From: Actinomycetes bacterium
Lineage (GTDB): Bacteria > Actinomycetota > Acidimicrobiia > Acidimicrobiales > RAAP-2
Direction: 5' to 3'
Length of the DNA stretch: 64,000 nucleotides
Assembly: GCA_021831035.1 (NCBI GenBank)
Contig: JAKBNL010000003.1
Span: 62,001 to 126,000 of the forward strand
A program made the position numbers and the translations under genes. Below the pieces are notes generated by a model that searched no databases, was not told the DNA's origin, and saw only the letters and a list, made by a program, of their open reading frames with translations. This document shows positions 1 to 8,097 of the stretch, one piece after another (positions within the stretch are counted from its first letter, which is position 1; each line of letters starts with the position of its first letter).

Positions 1-216
1 CCGCGCTCGGTGGTGGTTGTCGCACCAACGTCACGCAGTGCCCGCGCGGCGACCTTCCGGCCCGAAGTCCGTGTCGCCGGCGAGACGACGCGCGTGCTCG
101 TCGAGCAGGTCGGGGCCCTCGACGCGCGACGTTTGGGCGAACGGGCGGGACACCTGACCCGCGACGAGATGTGGAGTGTTGACCAAGCACTCGCCGACGT
201 CCTCGGACTTCTCTGA
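1..216 (+). CDS. MazF/PemK-type toxin, C-terminal part (cut by window start)
   Basis: The open frame enters from the left edge and stops at TGA 214-216. It matches the C-terminal half of MazF/PemK toxins, which are sequence-specific mRNA endoribonucleases: a VVVAPTSRSAR strand, a TTRVLVEQVGALDARRLGER segment resembling the conserved 'V..DQ...D..RL' core, and a final helix DEMWSVDQALADVLGL. The N-terminal half and any antitoxin gene would lie outside the window. The GTG at position 10 is an internal codon, not a start. The family call rests on this short stretch only. Confidence 0.7.
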   Translation, partial: PRSVVVVAPTSRSARAATFRPEVRVAGETTRVLVEQVGALDARRLGERAGHLTRDEMWSVDQALADVLGLL

Positions 217-329
217 GCCGGTTCCCCTTCGGCGGCGACGGTGGTGGAGCGAGCCAACCTCCGACGCAGCGTGCACCGCGCACCGTGGGTGCGAGTGGCG
301 ATGGCGGAGCGCTCCCCATCCGTCGGGCG

Positions 330-677
330 ACCACGTCATCGTGGGTGACGAGGAGCCGCTGGACCGAGGACTTGGAGAGGACGAGGCCCCGGGCCTCCAG
401 GGCGTCGCTGAGCTGACGACACCCCAGGGTGGGCCGGGTGACGGCCAGGGTGAGCAGCTCTTCGACGACGTGGGCCGGGGTCGCCCCGGGCATCTGGGGG
501 TGGCGCCTCCTTGGGGTGCGGCGCCTCGAGGCCGTAGAGGTCGCAGCGGCGACGCCACTCGTAGTAGCGGGTGCGGCTGATGCCAAAGCGCCGGCCGGCC
601 GCGGCCACGTTGCCGGTGCGCTCGACCTCGGCGAGCAGGGCGACGCGGCGGTGGTAGATAACGTCGGTGGGGGTCAC
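330..677 (-). pseudogene. IS481-type transposase remnant, frameshifted and truncated
   Basis: Reading leftward from GTG 677, which is preceded by AAGGAGG at 686-692, the product starts VTPTDVIYHRRVALLAEV. It continues through a helix-turn-helix (NVAAAGRRFGISRTRYYEW) typical of IS481/IS3 transposase N-termini. Near 500-525 the frame changes, and the family-like sequence resumes in another frame as a second HTH-like block containing TRPTLGCRQLSDALEARGL. Similarity fades at about 330, and no DDE catalytic core follows. This is a dead fragment of about 115 codons. No terminal repeats or target duplications were seen. Sequence 217-329 holds nothing I recognise. Confidence 0.7.
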
Positions 678-775
678 GGTGGTGGCCTCCTTAGTTTCTT
701 GGTGGAAACCACAGAGTCCACCACCGGACCCTCTATCGAGTCGAGAGTGCAACCTCAACCCTGGGACAGGAAGGG

Positions 776-1390
776 CTAGCGGGGCCGGTCGAACGCGCCC
801 AGCGTCGCGCGTATCACTTCGAGGGCGTCGGGGGCGGTGATCTCGCCGGCGTCCTCGAGGCTCCAGAGGGTGAACATCGTCATGATGACGACCCAGATCC
901 GGGCGCGCTCGGCCGCGCTCACGGCCGTGGTCCCGTGCACGACCGTGAGCCACCGATCGGTGACCTGTCGGCGTAGCGTGCGCACGAGACCGCTGAGCGC
1001 AGGCTGATCGTCGGCCAGGCCGCAGAAGACGTAGCGCATGAGACGCCGATCGTTCGTCGGCGCGGCGAGCCCGACCTCGACGACGCGCGCAAGGAGGTCG
1101 TCACCGGCACGCCCCCGTTCGAGCGCACGGGACATCGCTTCGCGGAACCCTCGCGTGCGCTGACGTACGAGGGCGCGCACGAGCGCGTCGAGGTCGGCGA
1201 AGTGCTGATAGACGAGTTGGCGCGTGACACCGGCCTCGTGAGCGAGGTGGCTCATGGTGAGCGCCCTCAGTCCCTCCCGGTCCACCACCGCCGAGGCGAC
1301 GTCGAGCAGTTGGCGACGCCGGTCGACCGCCCGCAGGTAGGGGCGCGGCGCGTCCGACGCCCCCCGCTCGGCGACTGAAATTGACACCAT
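776..1390 (-). CDS. TetR-family repressor, probable regulator of the divergent MMPL exporter
   Basis: A 204-aa protein. Residues about 25-75 form a TetR DNA-binding domain: [18 protein letters not shown], then the recognition region MSHLAHEAGVTRQLVYQHF. The C-terminal ligand-binding half is variable, with no recognisable effector. It is divergent from the MMPL gene with only 28 bp between start codons, the usual arrangement of an autoregulating repressor of an efflux gene. The -10-like TATAAA (complement of 1397-1402) lies about 7 nt before the ATG, so the mRNA is probably leaderless. The ligand is unknown. Confidence 0.85.
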   Translation of the reverse strand: MVSISVAERGASDAPRPYLRAVDRRRQLLDVASAVVDREGLRALTMSHLAHEAGVTRQLVYQHFADLDALVRALVRQRTRGFREAMSRALERGRAGDDLLARVVEVGLAAPTNDRRLMRYVFCGLADDQPALSGLVRTLRRQVTDRWLTVVHGTTAVSAAERARIWVVIMTMFTLWSLEDAGEITAPDALEVIRATLGAFDRPR

Positions 1391-1418
1391 GTAAAGTTTA
1401 TACTACCGTGCCCTGACG
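1381..1418. promoter_or_regulatory. Overlapping divergent promoters of the TetR and MMPL genes
   Basis: The 28-bp gap contains TATACT (1399-1404) for the rightward gene and, overlapping on the other strand, TATAAA (complement of 1397-1402) for the regulator. The AT-rich core at 1391-1403 is an imperfect dyad (GTA...TAC ends) and would be a natural TetR operator. Neither -35 element is convincing: TTGACA at 1381-1386 lies only 12 bp from TATACT. The assignment is inferred from position and base composition. Confidence 0.5.
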
Positions 1419-3671
1419 ATGACGAGTGCGAGCAACCCCGTGACGAGTGTGAATGACGAGGTGTCCACCGGGTGGCTCTTCCGACTGGGTCGGGCGAGCG
1501 CCACCCGACCCGGCCGCGTGGTGGCGGCGTGGGTGTTCGCCGCGCTGGCGCTGCTCGTGGCCTCCAGGGCCCTCGGGGGGACGTTCGTCGACAACGTGGT
1601 TCTCTCGGGGACCCAGTCCAACACCGGGGCCCAGCTGCTGGCTCAACACGACCCCGCGGCCGCGGGGTCGACGGGCCTCGTCGTCTTCCACGCGACCCGG
1701 GGCACGCTGCGCTCCGACGCCGCGGAGATATCGGCCGTCACCTCGGCGCTCGGGCGGCTGCCCCACGTCCTCGCCGCGTCCGACCCCCTCTCGAGCGACC
1801 CGGCGACCCTCTCGAGCGACGGGACCATCGCCTACTCGCGGGTCCAGTTCTCGGTCAACCCCAAGACCCTGGGGTCGTCGTACGTGGCGCGCCTCGACGC
1901 GGCGGTCGCCCCCCTGTCGGCCCGGCACGTTACGACCGACTTCGGTGGCGCCCTCGACGCGCTGACCCGGCCCAAGTCCTCGGACCAGCGCAGTGAGCTC
2001 ATCGGGGTGGCCGTCGCCCTGGTGGTGCTGCTCGCGATCTTCGGGAGCGTGCTGGGGGCCCTGGTGCCGCTCGCCACGGCGCTGGTCGGGGTGGTGGCCG
2101 GCCTCGGGGTCCTGGGGCTCGGGGCCGCGGCCCTCACTTTCGGCACCGCCGCCCCGACGCTCGCCGTCATGATCGGGCTCGGGGTGGGCATCGACTACGC
2201 GGTCTTTCTCACGACCCGCTTTCGCCAGGCCCTCCTCGACGGCGCGGACCCGGTGACCGCCGCCGCGACGACGACGGCCTCGAGCGGGCGCGCGGTCGTG
2301 GTCGCGGCCAGCACCGTCGTGGTGGCGATGCTCGGTCTGTACGCCTCGGGGATAACGTTCATCGGCCAGCTCGGCCTGGCCGCCGCCTTCGGCGTGGTCA
2401 CCTCCGCGCTGGGTGCGGTGACCCTCGTGCCGGCAGCCCTCGCGGGGACGGGTCGGCGCATCGACGCGCTGGCGGTGCGCACCCCGGTGGCCGAGGCGGG
2501 GACCAACGACGACGGGTGGCACCGCTACGCGACCTCGGTCGGTCGTCGGCCGTGGACGTACCTGCTGGGCGGACTCCTCGTCGTGTGCGTGGTCGCCATC
2601 CCGGTGCTCTCGTTGTCACTGGGTCACGTCGGCGACGGCGCCGACCCGACGAGCTTCACCGACCGTCGGGCCTACGACCTCGTCGCCCGGGGCTTCGGCC
2701 CGGGGGCGAACGGGCCGCTCACGGTCGTGCTCGACGTGCGCGAGGCCGCCCGGGCCGACGCGGCGTGGGCCAACGAGGTGCGCGCCCACCTCGCCGCGAC
2801 GCCCGGGGTCGCGCGGGCCACCCCCTTTGTCCCCACCCCCGACGGCGCGCTCTGGGTGGACACGGTGGTGCCCACGACGGGCCCGCAGTCGCAAAAGACG
2901 GCCGCCCTCTACTCGCGCCTCGTGGGCACGACGCTGCCGCGGGTGGTCGGACCGGTGGCGACGCCGTACGTCACCGGGGCCGTCGCCGCCCAGACTCAGT
3001 TCGATCAGATTGTGGCCGGGCGACTGGGCCTCATCATGGCGGTCGTGATCGCCACGGCCTTCGCGCTGGTGACGGCGGCCTTTAGGAGCCTGTGGCTCGC
3101 CCTCAAGGCCGCGGTCCTCAACCTCTTCTCGATCGCCGCGGCCTACGGGGTGGTCGTCGCCGTCTTCCAGTGGGGCTGGGCCCGGACCCTGCTCGGGGTC
3201 GGTCAGGCGGTGCCGGTCGAGGCGTACGTGCCGATGATGATGTTCGCGATCGTCTTCGGGCTCTCGATGGACTACGAGATCTTCCTGCTCTCGCGGGTCC
3301 AGGAGAGCTGGCGCGCGACGGGCGACGCCCACCGCGCCGTGGCGACCGGGCTCGCCCGCACCGGTCGGGTGATTAGTGGCGCCGCCTTGATCATGGTGAG
3401 CGTCTTTCTCTCCTTCGTCCTCTCGCCCGTGGTCGTCGTCAAGCAGCTGGCCGTCGGGCTCGCCGCGAGCGTGCTCATCGACGCGACCGTGGTGCGCCTG
3501 GTGCTCGTGCCGGCCGTCTTGCACCTCCTGGGGCGTCGCGCCTGGGGGCTGCCGGCGTGGCTCGAGCGGGTCGTCCCCCACCTCGAGGTCGAGGGCGTTC
3601 CTCCCGGCTCGGGTGGCCCGGCGCCGGTCGCGCCTCGACAGAGTCCCTCGACGGCGGGGGGTGTTCCCTAG
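1419..3671 (+). CDS. MMPL/RND-type membrane exporter
   Basis: A 750-aa protein with the duplicated MMPL architecture: one N-terminal helix (about 30-50), an extracytoplasmic domain, a block of five or six helices (about 195-345), a second N-terminal helix (about 378-400), a second loop domain, and a final helix block (about 535-710). Conserved elements include GLGVGIDYAVFLTTRFR and the paired FGLSMDYEIFLLSR, which carry the membrane Asp-Tyr pairs that couple proton flux to export in this family. The substrate (drug, lipid or glycolipid) cannot be read from sequence. The divergent TetR gene implies inducible efflux. The ATG at 1419 was chosen because TATACT lies 15 nt upstream. Confidence 0.9.
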   Translation: MTSASNPVTSVNDEVSTGWLFRLGRASATRPGRVVAAWVFAALALLVASRALGGTFVDNVVLSGTQSNTGAQLLAQHDPAAAGSTGLVVFHATRGTLRSDAAEISAVTSALGRLPHVLAASDPLSSDPATLSSDGTIAYSRVQFSVNPKTLGSSYVARLDAAVAPLSARHVTTDFGGALDALTRPKSSDQRSELIGVAVALVVLLAIFGSVLGALVPLATALVGVVAGLGVLGLGAAALTFGTAAPTLAVMIGLGVGIDYAVFLTTRFRQALLDGADPVTAAATTTASSGRAVVVAASTVVVAMLGLYASGITFIGQLGLAAAFGVVTSALGAVTLVPAALAGTGRRIDALAVRTPVAEAGTNDDGWHRYATSVGRRPWTYLLGGLLVVCVVAIPVLSLSLGHVGDGADPTSFTDRRAYDLVARGFGPGANGPLTVVLDVREAARADAAWANEVRAHLAATPGVARATPFVPTPDGALWVDTVVPTTGPQSQKTAALYSRLVGTTLPRVVGPVATPYVTGAVAAQTQFDQIVAGRLGLIMAVVIATAFALVTAAFRSLWLALKAAVLNLFSIAAAYGVVVAVFQWGWARTLLGVGQAVPVEAYVPMMMFAIVFGLSMDYEIFLLSRVQESWRATGDAHRAVATGLARTGRVISGAALIMVSVFLSFVLSPVVVVKQLAVGLAASVLIDATVVRLVLVPAVLHLLGRRAWGLPAWLERVVPHLEVEGVPPGSGGPAPVAPRQSPSTAGGVP

Positions 3672-3674
3672 GCT
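3669..3674 (+). promoter_or_regulatory. -10-like box TAGGCT, leaderless MFS start
   Basis: TAGGCT ends 7 nt before GTG 3681, so transcription would begin at or near the start codon. The box overlaps the MMPL stop codon region (TAG 3669-3671). No Shine-Dalgarno precedes the GTG beyond a G run. Confidence 0.4.
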
Positions 3675-3680
3675 GGGGGG

Positions 3681-5108
3681 GTGACGCAGGCGCGCGGCCC
3701 GGGGTCGAGCCCGCACCGGGGAGTCCTCGCCACCCTCGGGCTCGCCGAGCTCCTGGTGCTCATTGAGACGACGATCGTGAACGTCGCCCTGGGTGACGCT
3801 GCGCGCGCTTTGCACTTCTCGCTGTCCGACCGCCAGTGGCTGGTGACGGCCTACCTGCTGGCCTTCGGCTCGCTCTTGCCCCTGGGGGGGCGGCTGTCGG
3901 ACCTCTTCGGGCGGCGCCGGCTGCTCGTCGTGGGCCTCGCGGGGTTCGCCGGCGCCTCGGTGCTCGGGGGGCTCGCCCAGAGCTTCGCGGTCCTGCTCGT
4001 GGCGCGCGTCGCCCAGGGGGTCTTCGCCGCCCTCATCGCCCCGGCGGCGCTGGCGGCCCTCACGACCTCCTTCGCCCTCGCCCGGGACCGCGCGCGGGCC
4101 CTCACGCTCTACGGGGTCCTCGGGGCCAGCGCGGCGGCGCTGGGGCTCCTCGTCGGCGGGGCGCTCACCCAGTGGGCGACGTGGCGGTGGTGCCTCTACG
4201 CGGGGGCCGTCATCGCCGTTATCACCCTCGTCGCGGTCCTGGTGGTGCTGGAGGACAGCCGGGGGCCGCGCGGCCGGCTGGACTTCGCCGGTGCGGGGCT
4301 GTCGACCGGGGGCCTCGTCGGGGTCGTCTACGGCCTGGCCCACGCCACGAACGCCTCGTGGCTGGCGCCGGCGACGATCCTGCCCCTCGTCGGGGGCGGG
4401 GCGCTGCTCGCGCTCTTCGTCGCGCGCGAGGCGCGCGCGCGCGACCCGCTGGTGCCCCTACGGGTCCTGCTCGGGCGGACCCGGGGGGGCAGCTTCCTCG
4501 CCCTCGGGCTCACCGGGACGGCGCTCTTCGCCATCTACCTGCTGCTCTCGTACTACCTCGAGGGCACGCTCGGCTTCACCCCGCTCGAGGCCGGCCTCGC
4601 CTTCGCGCCGCTCGTGGGGGCGGTGGTCTTCTCGGCCACCTTCGCCAGCTTTCGCCTGATGCACACGACCGGCCCCAAGTCCCTGGTGCCGGTCGGACTC
4701 GTGCTCGCGGCCCTCGGGGTCCTGCTCTTCACCCGCCTCGACGCGACGAGCGGCTACCTCACCAAGGTCGCCCCCGGCCTCTTCGTCGTGGGCCTCGGGC
4801 TCGGCCTGGTGGTGGCCCCGGCCGTCGCGGGCGCCACCGGCCGGGTCGCGGCTCGCGACGCCGGGGCCGCCTCGGCGCTCGTGGTCGCCTTCCAGCAGAT
4901 CGGCGCCTCGCTCGGCACGGCCCTGCTCTCGAGCGTCGCGGCCCTGGTCTCGGCGCGCGCGCTGGCGGCCAACCCCGCCGACGCCTCGGGGGCCGCGCTG
5001 CACGGCTACAACGTCGCGCTGTGGTGGGCCGTCGCGATCTTCGCGCTGGGGGCCGTCGTCACCTACGGCCTGATGGAGGGGGGCCCGGCGCCCGAGGCGG
5101 GGGCCTAG
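3681..5108 (+). CDS. MFS multidrug exporter, DHA2/EmrB-QacA type
   Basis: A 475-aa protein with about 13-14 predicted membrane helices. Motif A of the major facilitator superfamily is seen as GGRLSDLFGRRRLL (about 65-78). The family motif near helix 1 (LLVLIETTIVNVAL) and the RVAQGVFAALIAPAALA helix 4 region are characteristic of DHA2 drug:proton antiporters. It starts 10 nt after the MMPL gene on the same strand, so the two exporters may share regulation by the upstream TetR, although a -10-like box also sits before this gene. The stop is shared with the convergent neighbour through CTAG 5105-5108. Confidence 0.88.
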   Translation: MTQARGPGSSPHRGVLATLGLAELLVLIETTIVNVALGDAARALHFSLSDRQWLVTAYLLAFGSLLPLGGRLSDLFGRRRLLVVGLAGFAGASVLGGLAQSFAVLLVARVAQGVFAALIAPAALAALTTSFALARDRARALTLYGVLGASAAALGLLVGGALTQWATWRWCLYAGAVIAVITLVAVLVVLEDSRGPRGRLDFAGAGLSTGGLVGVVYGLAHATNASWLAPATILPLVGGGALLALFVAREARARDPLVPLRVLLGRTRGGSFLALGLTGTALFAIYLLLSYYLEGTLGFTPLEAGLAFAPLVGAVVFSATFASFRLMHTTGPKSLVPVGLVLAALGVLLFTRLDATSGYLTKVAPGLFVVGLGLGLVVAPAVAGATGRVAARDAGAASALVVAFQQIGASLGTALLSSVAALVSARALAANPADASGAALHGYNVALWWAVAIFALGAVVTYGLMEGGPAPEAGA

Positions 5109-5812
5109 ACGAGGGGCCAGGGGTAGGGCGGCCAGTCGCCCGACTCGTCCGGGACCGGGTAGGTCCCCGAGGCGGCCAGCGCCTCGGCCCGCAGCTCGGT
5201 GAGGGCCAGCTCGCCCGGGTCGATCCAGCGCGCCAGGTCGCCCACCGCGCCGGCGCCCACGCGCCCGAGGCGCTCGAGGAGCGCCTCGGGCACCGGCCGT
5301 CCGGCGAACTCCCAGACCACGGTGCGCAGCTTGTCGTCCTCGTGGAAGCACAGCCCGTTGTCGATGGCCCAGGGTCGCTCCCCGTCGAAGAGCACGTGGC
5401 CCGACTTGCGGTCGGCGTTGTTCGCCACCACGTCGAAGGCGGCCAGGCGCATCAGCCACGCCTCGAGCTCGGGGCGCGCGCGCAGGGTGAAGTAGTGGTC
5501 CTCGCCGTTGTCCTCGACCCACCACTGCAGAGAGCCGGCCCCGAGGGGCAGGTCGGCGCGCCCGACCGTGGTGGGCACGAGGTCGGTCCCCAGGGCCCGG
5601 TCGAGCTCGTAGGCGGCGACCTCGCGACGCCACAGACCGCCGGGGAAGTCCCACAGGGGCCGCTCGGCGACCTCGGCCTTGTAGCAGGCGAGCGCCTCGA
5701 GGCCCCCGGCGCGCACGCGGACGAGGAGGGCCTGGTTGGAGGAGCCGGCGATGACGCCCTCGACGTCGACCTCGCCCTCGGTGAGGAGGCGACGCTCCTC
5801 GTCGCGCGTCAT
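5105..5812 (-). CDS. SCO1664-family protein with PI3/4-kinase-like fold
   Basis: A 235-aa protein of the actinobacterial SCO1664 family, function not established. It begins MTRDEERRLLTEGEVDVEG. A conserved ALACYKAE stretch could carry an ATP-site lysine. The C-terminal part has FDVVANNADRKSGHVLFDG followed by AIDNGLCFHEDDK, which resembles the catalytic 'N.DR' and metal-binding 'DNG' loops of PI3/4-kinase-like and HipA-like kinases. It is the last gene of a four-gene operon, 3 nt after the DUF3090 gene. In many actinobacteria the same trio sits near mshC (mycothiol synthesis), but no mshC is seen in this window. Confidence 0.82.
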   Translation of the reverse strand: MTRDEERRLLTEGEVDVEGVIAGSSNQALLVRVRAGGLEALACYKAEVAERPLWDFPGGLWRREVAAYELDRALGTDLVPTTVGRADLPLGAGSLQWWVEDNGEDHYFTLRARPELEAWLMRLAAFDVVANNADRKSGHVLFDGERPWAIDNGLCFHEDDKLRTVVWEFAGRPVPEALLERLGRVGAGAVGDLARWIDPGELALTELRAEALAASGTYPVPDESGDWPPYPWPLV

Positions 5813-5815
5813 CGC

Positions 5816-6295
5816 CTAGCGCAGGGGGGCGGCGTGGCCGTTGGTGCGGGGGCAGTCGTGGCCGCGCGGGTCGAGCGGCCCGCCGCACAGGGGACAGGGC
5901 GGCCGGCCGGCCTGGACGAGTCGGGTGATCGCGATGGCGAGCGCGCCGGCCCACTCGGCGCTCAGACGCACGTGGAGCGTCGAGTCCTCGTCGACCGACT
6001 CGATCGTCATCTCGACGGCGCGGCCCTCCTCGTCGAGGGCGACCGCGATGTCCCCGGCCACGAGATCCGGCGAGTACTCGGGCTCGAGGGCGAGGTCCTC
6101 GGGCAGGTGGCCGGGCCGGCCGAGCGACTCGAGGGCCGGGCCGACCCACTCGGCGAACGCCTGGAGCTGGGCCTTCTCGCACTTGACGACGACGAGGCGC
6201 CGGCCCTGGCGGACCTGGAGGAGGAAGAGTCGGTTGCCGACCTCGCCGCGGGCGCCGACCATCACCCTGTCGGGGGCGTCGAACTCGTAGTTCAC
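5816..6295 (-). CDS. DUF3090 family protein with C-terminal zinc-binding motif
   Basis: A 159-aa protein starting at GTG 6295 (VNYEFDAPDRVMVGARGEVG), which overlaps the upstream stop as GTGA. It matches DUF3090, a family of unknown function in mycobacteria and relatives. The N-terminal two thirds is a compact beta-rich domain (RLFLLQVRQGRRLVVVKCEK). The C-terminus has CPLCGGPLDPRGHDC, probably a small zinc site. A longer reading frame exists upstream but would overlap the phosphatase gene almost wholly. The overlap implies translational coupling, and the family almost always travels with its two neighbours. Confidence 0.85.
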   Translation of the reverse strand: MNYEFDAPDRVMVGARGEVGNRLFLLQVRQGRRLVVVKCEKAQLQAFAEWVGPALESLGRPGHLPEDLALEPEYSPDLVAGDIAVALDEEGRAVEMTIESVDEDSTLHVRLSAEWAGALAIAITRLVQAGRPPCPLCGGPLDPRGHDCPRTNGHAAPLR

Positions 6296-6918
6296 GAGGG
6301 CGCCAGTCGCTCGAGGGTGTGGGCGTTCACGCAGAGCACGACGGGCGCGGCGCCGCCCAGGCTCACCACGCTGATCGAAGCGGGCGAGACCACCGTGCGC
6401 TGGAAGAGGTCGAGGGGCACGCCGAGCGCGAAGGTCACGGCCGCCTTGATGGGGTCGGCGTGGCTCACGCAGACGACGCTCTGGCCGCGGTGGCGCGCGG
6501 CCAGGCGCTCGAGGGTCGACCAGACGCGCAGCTGCATCTCGGCGAAGGACTCGCCCTCGGGGAAGCGGAAGGTCGAGGGGGCGTGCTGGACGCTGCGCCA
6601 CTCGGCCCGGCGCGCGAGGGTCGCGAGGCGCTTGCCCGTCCAGGTGCCGAAGTCGCACTCGGTGAGGCCGCGCTCGACGCGCGCGCGCAGTCCGAGCGCC
6701 GCGGCGATGGGCGCGGCGGTCTCGCGGGCGCGCTCGAGGGGTGAGACGTAGAGGGCCCGGGGGCGGGGCCGCAGCGCGGCGACGGCCGTGGCCGCGGCCT
6801 CGGCCTGGGCGACCCCGGCCTCGGCCAGGTGCAGCCCCGGGGCCCGCCCGGGCAGGACCTGGCCGGTGGTGGTCGTGGTGCCGTGTCGCACCAGGACGAA
6901 GGTGGTGGGGCGGGCCAC
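6292..6918 (-). CDS. Histidine phosphatase family protein (MSMEG_4193-type putative phosphomutase)
   Basis: A 208-aa protein. The catalytic RHG motif is at residues 11-13 (LVRHGTTTTTG), the partner acid is in TECDFGTWTG, and the second catalytic histidine is in VCVSHADPIKAA, as in the phosphoglycerate mutase/acid phosphatase superfamily. The family acts through a phospho-histidine intermediate, and the substrate here is unknown. GTG 6918 lies 3 nt after the FrhB-like gene, and its TGA overlaps the DUF3090 start. A phosphatase and a kinase-fold protein in one operon suggest they act on the same phosphorylated compound. That is inference. Confidence 0.85.
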   Translation of the reverse strand: MARPTTFVLVRHGTTTTTGQVLPGRAPGLHLAEAGVAQAEAAATAVAALRPRPRALYVSPLERARETAAPIAAALGLRARVERGLTECDFGTWTGKRLATLARRAEWRSVQHAPSTFRFPEGESFAEMQLRVWSTLERLAARHRGQSVVCVSHADPIKAAVTFALGVPLDLFQRTVVSPASISVVSLGGAAPVVLCVNAHTLERLAPS

Positions 6919-6921
6919 GCT

Positions 6922-8043
6922 CTAGCCGGCCACCACGGGCAGGCGGCGGGGCGCGGGGTCGGCCCCCTCGGGCCAGCGCCGGCGCGAGACGCGCGCGAGC
7001 TTGCGCAACAGTGCGAGCGCCCCGGGGTCGTCGTCACCGGGGCGGGTCTCGACGGCCCCGGCCTCGACGAGGCGCGCGAGCAGCGCGCGGCCCTGGTCGG
7101 TGCGCACCACGACGAGGGTCCACTCCCCGAAGGCGCCGATGCCCCCGGCCGAGAGGTCGGCGTGCTCGGCCGCGAAGTCGGGGCACCGGGTGCAGCCCTC
7201 GCGGGTGAACTCGTGGGCCTCCTTGAGGGCCACCTCGTGGTAGCCGCCGTCGCGGGTCCAGATCTGGACGACGCCCTTGATGTTGATCTTGACGATGTCG
7301 GCGCGCGCGATCCCGTAGCGGGCCCCGAAGAGATCGGTGAAGATCGCGTCGTCGAAGGTCTTCGAGCAGAGCAGGCCGACGGTGAGCCCGAGCCGGCGGG
7401 CGACCTTGCCGGCCTTGCGGGCCTGCATCGCGCCCGGCGCCGAGGCCATGCAGCCCATGCCGACGAGGGCGATGCGCTCGGCCCCACCCTCGACGGCCTC
7501 GTCGTAGGCGAGCAGGTTGGCCGAGTAGGTGTAGCGCGAACCCGAGGTCGCGATCACGTCGTCGCGGGTGCGCGCGACCGCGGGCACCGCGCGCCAGGTG
7601 GAGCCGTCGCCCTCGAGGGCGCTCACGAGGGCCGCGTCGATGACGTCGTGCTCGAGGGCGTAGACGAGCAGCGCCGAGACGAACCCGCCGTCCTGGCCGA
7701 CGGCCGCGAGCTGGGGGTCGGTCGCGCGCGCGAGCACGACGTCGCCCACCCCGAAGACCTCCTCGGGCTCGCGCTCGCGCGCGAAGCGCTGACGGTCGAT
7801 CTCACCCTCCCAGGTGCGAAAGCGCGGGCAGGCCCGGGTGCACATCGTGCAGCCCTTCTCGCCGTGGGTGCAGTCCGTCGGGCCGCCGTCGATCTCGAGG
7901 TGGAAGGGACGGTAGACACCGTCGCGGTCGTTGTAGTCGAGCACCGGGTGGGGGCAGGCCACGACGCACGCCGCGCATCCGGTGCACAGCCCGGAGGTCA
8001 CCACCTCGGTGAAGAGCTCTCGCCAGTGGGGCTTGTCGGGCAC
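6922..8043 (-). CDS. Coenzyme F420 hydrogenase/dehydrogenase beta-subunit family protein
   Basis: A 373-aa protein. Near the N-terminus CTGCAACVVACPHP (C20, C23, C26, C30) is a [4Fe-4S] ferredoxin-type motif, and CTHGEKGCTMCTRACP supplies a second cluster site. The rest matches the FrhB/FdhB N- and C-terminal domains that bind FAD and F420 (GQDGGFVSALLVYALE; later CTRCPDF). It probably transfers electrons between reduced F420 and an iron-sulfur partner. It starts at GTG 8043 and heads the operon with the phosphatase/DUF3090/SCO1664 trio. The physiological substrate is not clear. Confidence 0.85.
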   Translation of the reverse strand: MPDKPHWRELFTEVVTSGLCTGCAACVVACPHPVLDYNDRDGVYRPFHLEIDGGPTDCTHGEKGCTMCTRACPRFRTWEGEIDRQRFAREREPEEVFGVGDVVLARATDPQLAAVGQDGGFVSALLVYALEHDVIDAALVSALEGDGSTWRAVPAVARTRDDVIATSGSRYTYSANLLAYDEAVEGGAERIALVGMGCMASAPGAMQARKAGKVARRLGLTVGLLCSKTFDDAIFTDLFGARYGIARADIVKINIKGVVQIWTRDGGYHEVALKEAHEFTREGCTRCPDFAAEHADLSAGGIGAFGEWTLVVVRTDQGRALLARLVEAGAVETRPGDDDPGALALLRKLARVSRRRWPEGADPAPRRLPVVAG

Positions 8044-8084
8044 GGGTCAACACTAGTGAGGGGGGTCGCCGCTCCGGCCACCGG

Positions 8085-8090
8085 TACGAT
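8085..8090 (+). promoter_or_regulatory. -10-like box TACGAT, leaderless glycosylase start
   Basis: TACGAT ends 8 nt before ATG 8098. The MPE start is fixed independently by enzyme chemistry, so this is a good calibration point for the box-to-start spacing seen elsewhere in the window. Confidence 0.45.
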
Positions 8091-8097
8091 GCGCCGA

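Noticed and set aside
1381..1404. TTGACA/TATACT as a full promoter
   Set aside because: The 12-bp spacing is far from the 17 bp needed; only the -10 is kept.
3836..6751. Very long plus-strand frame of 971 codons opposite the SCO1664/DUF3090 genes
   Set aside because: Arg/Gly/Pro-rich shadow of well-supported genes on both strands, typical of very GC-rich DNA.
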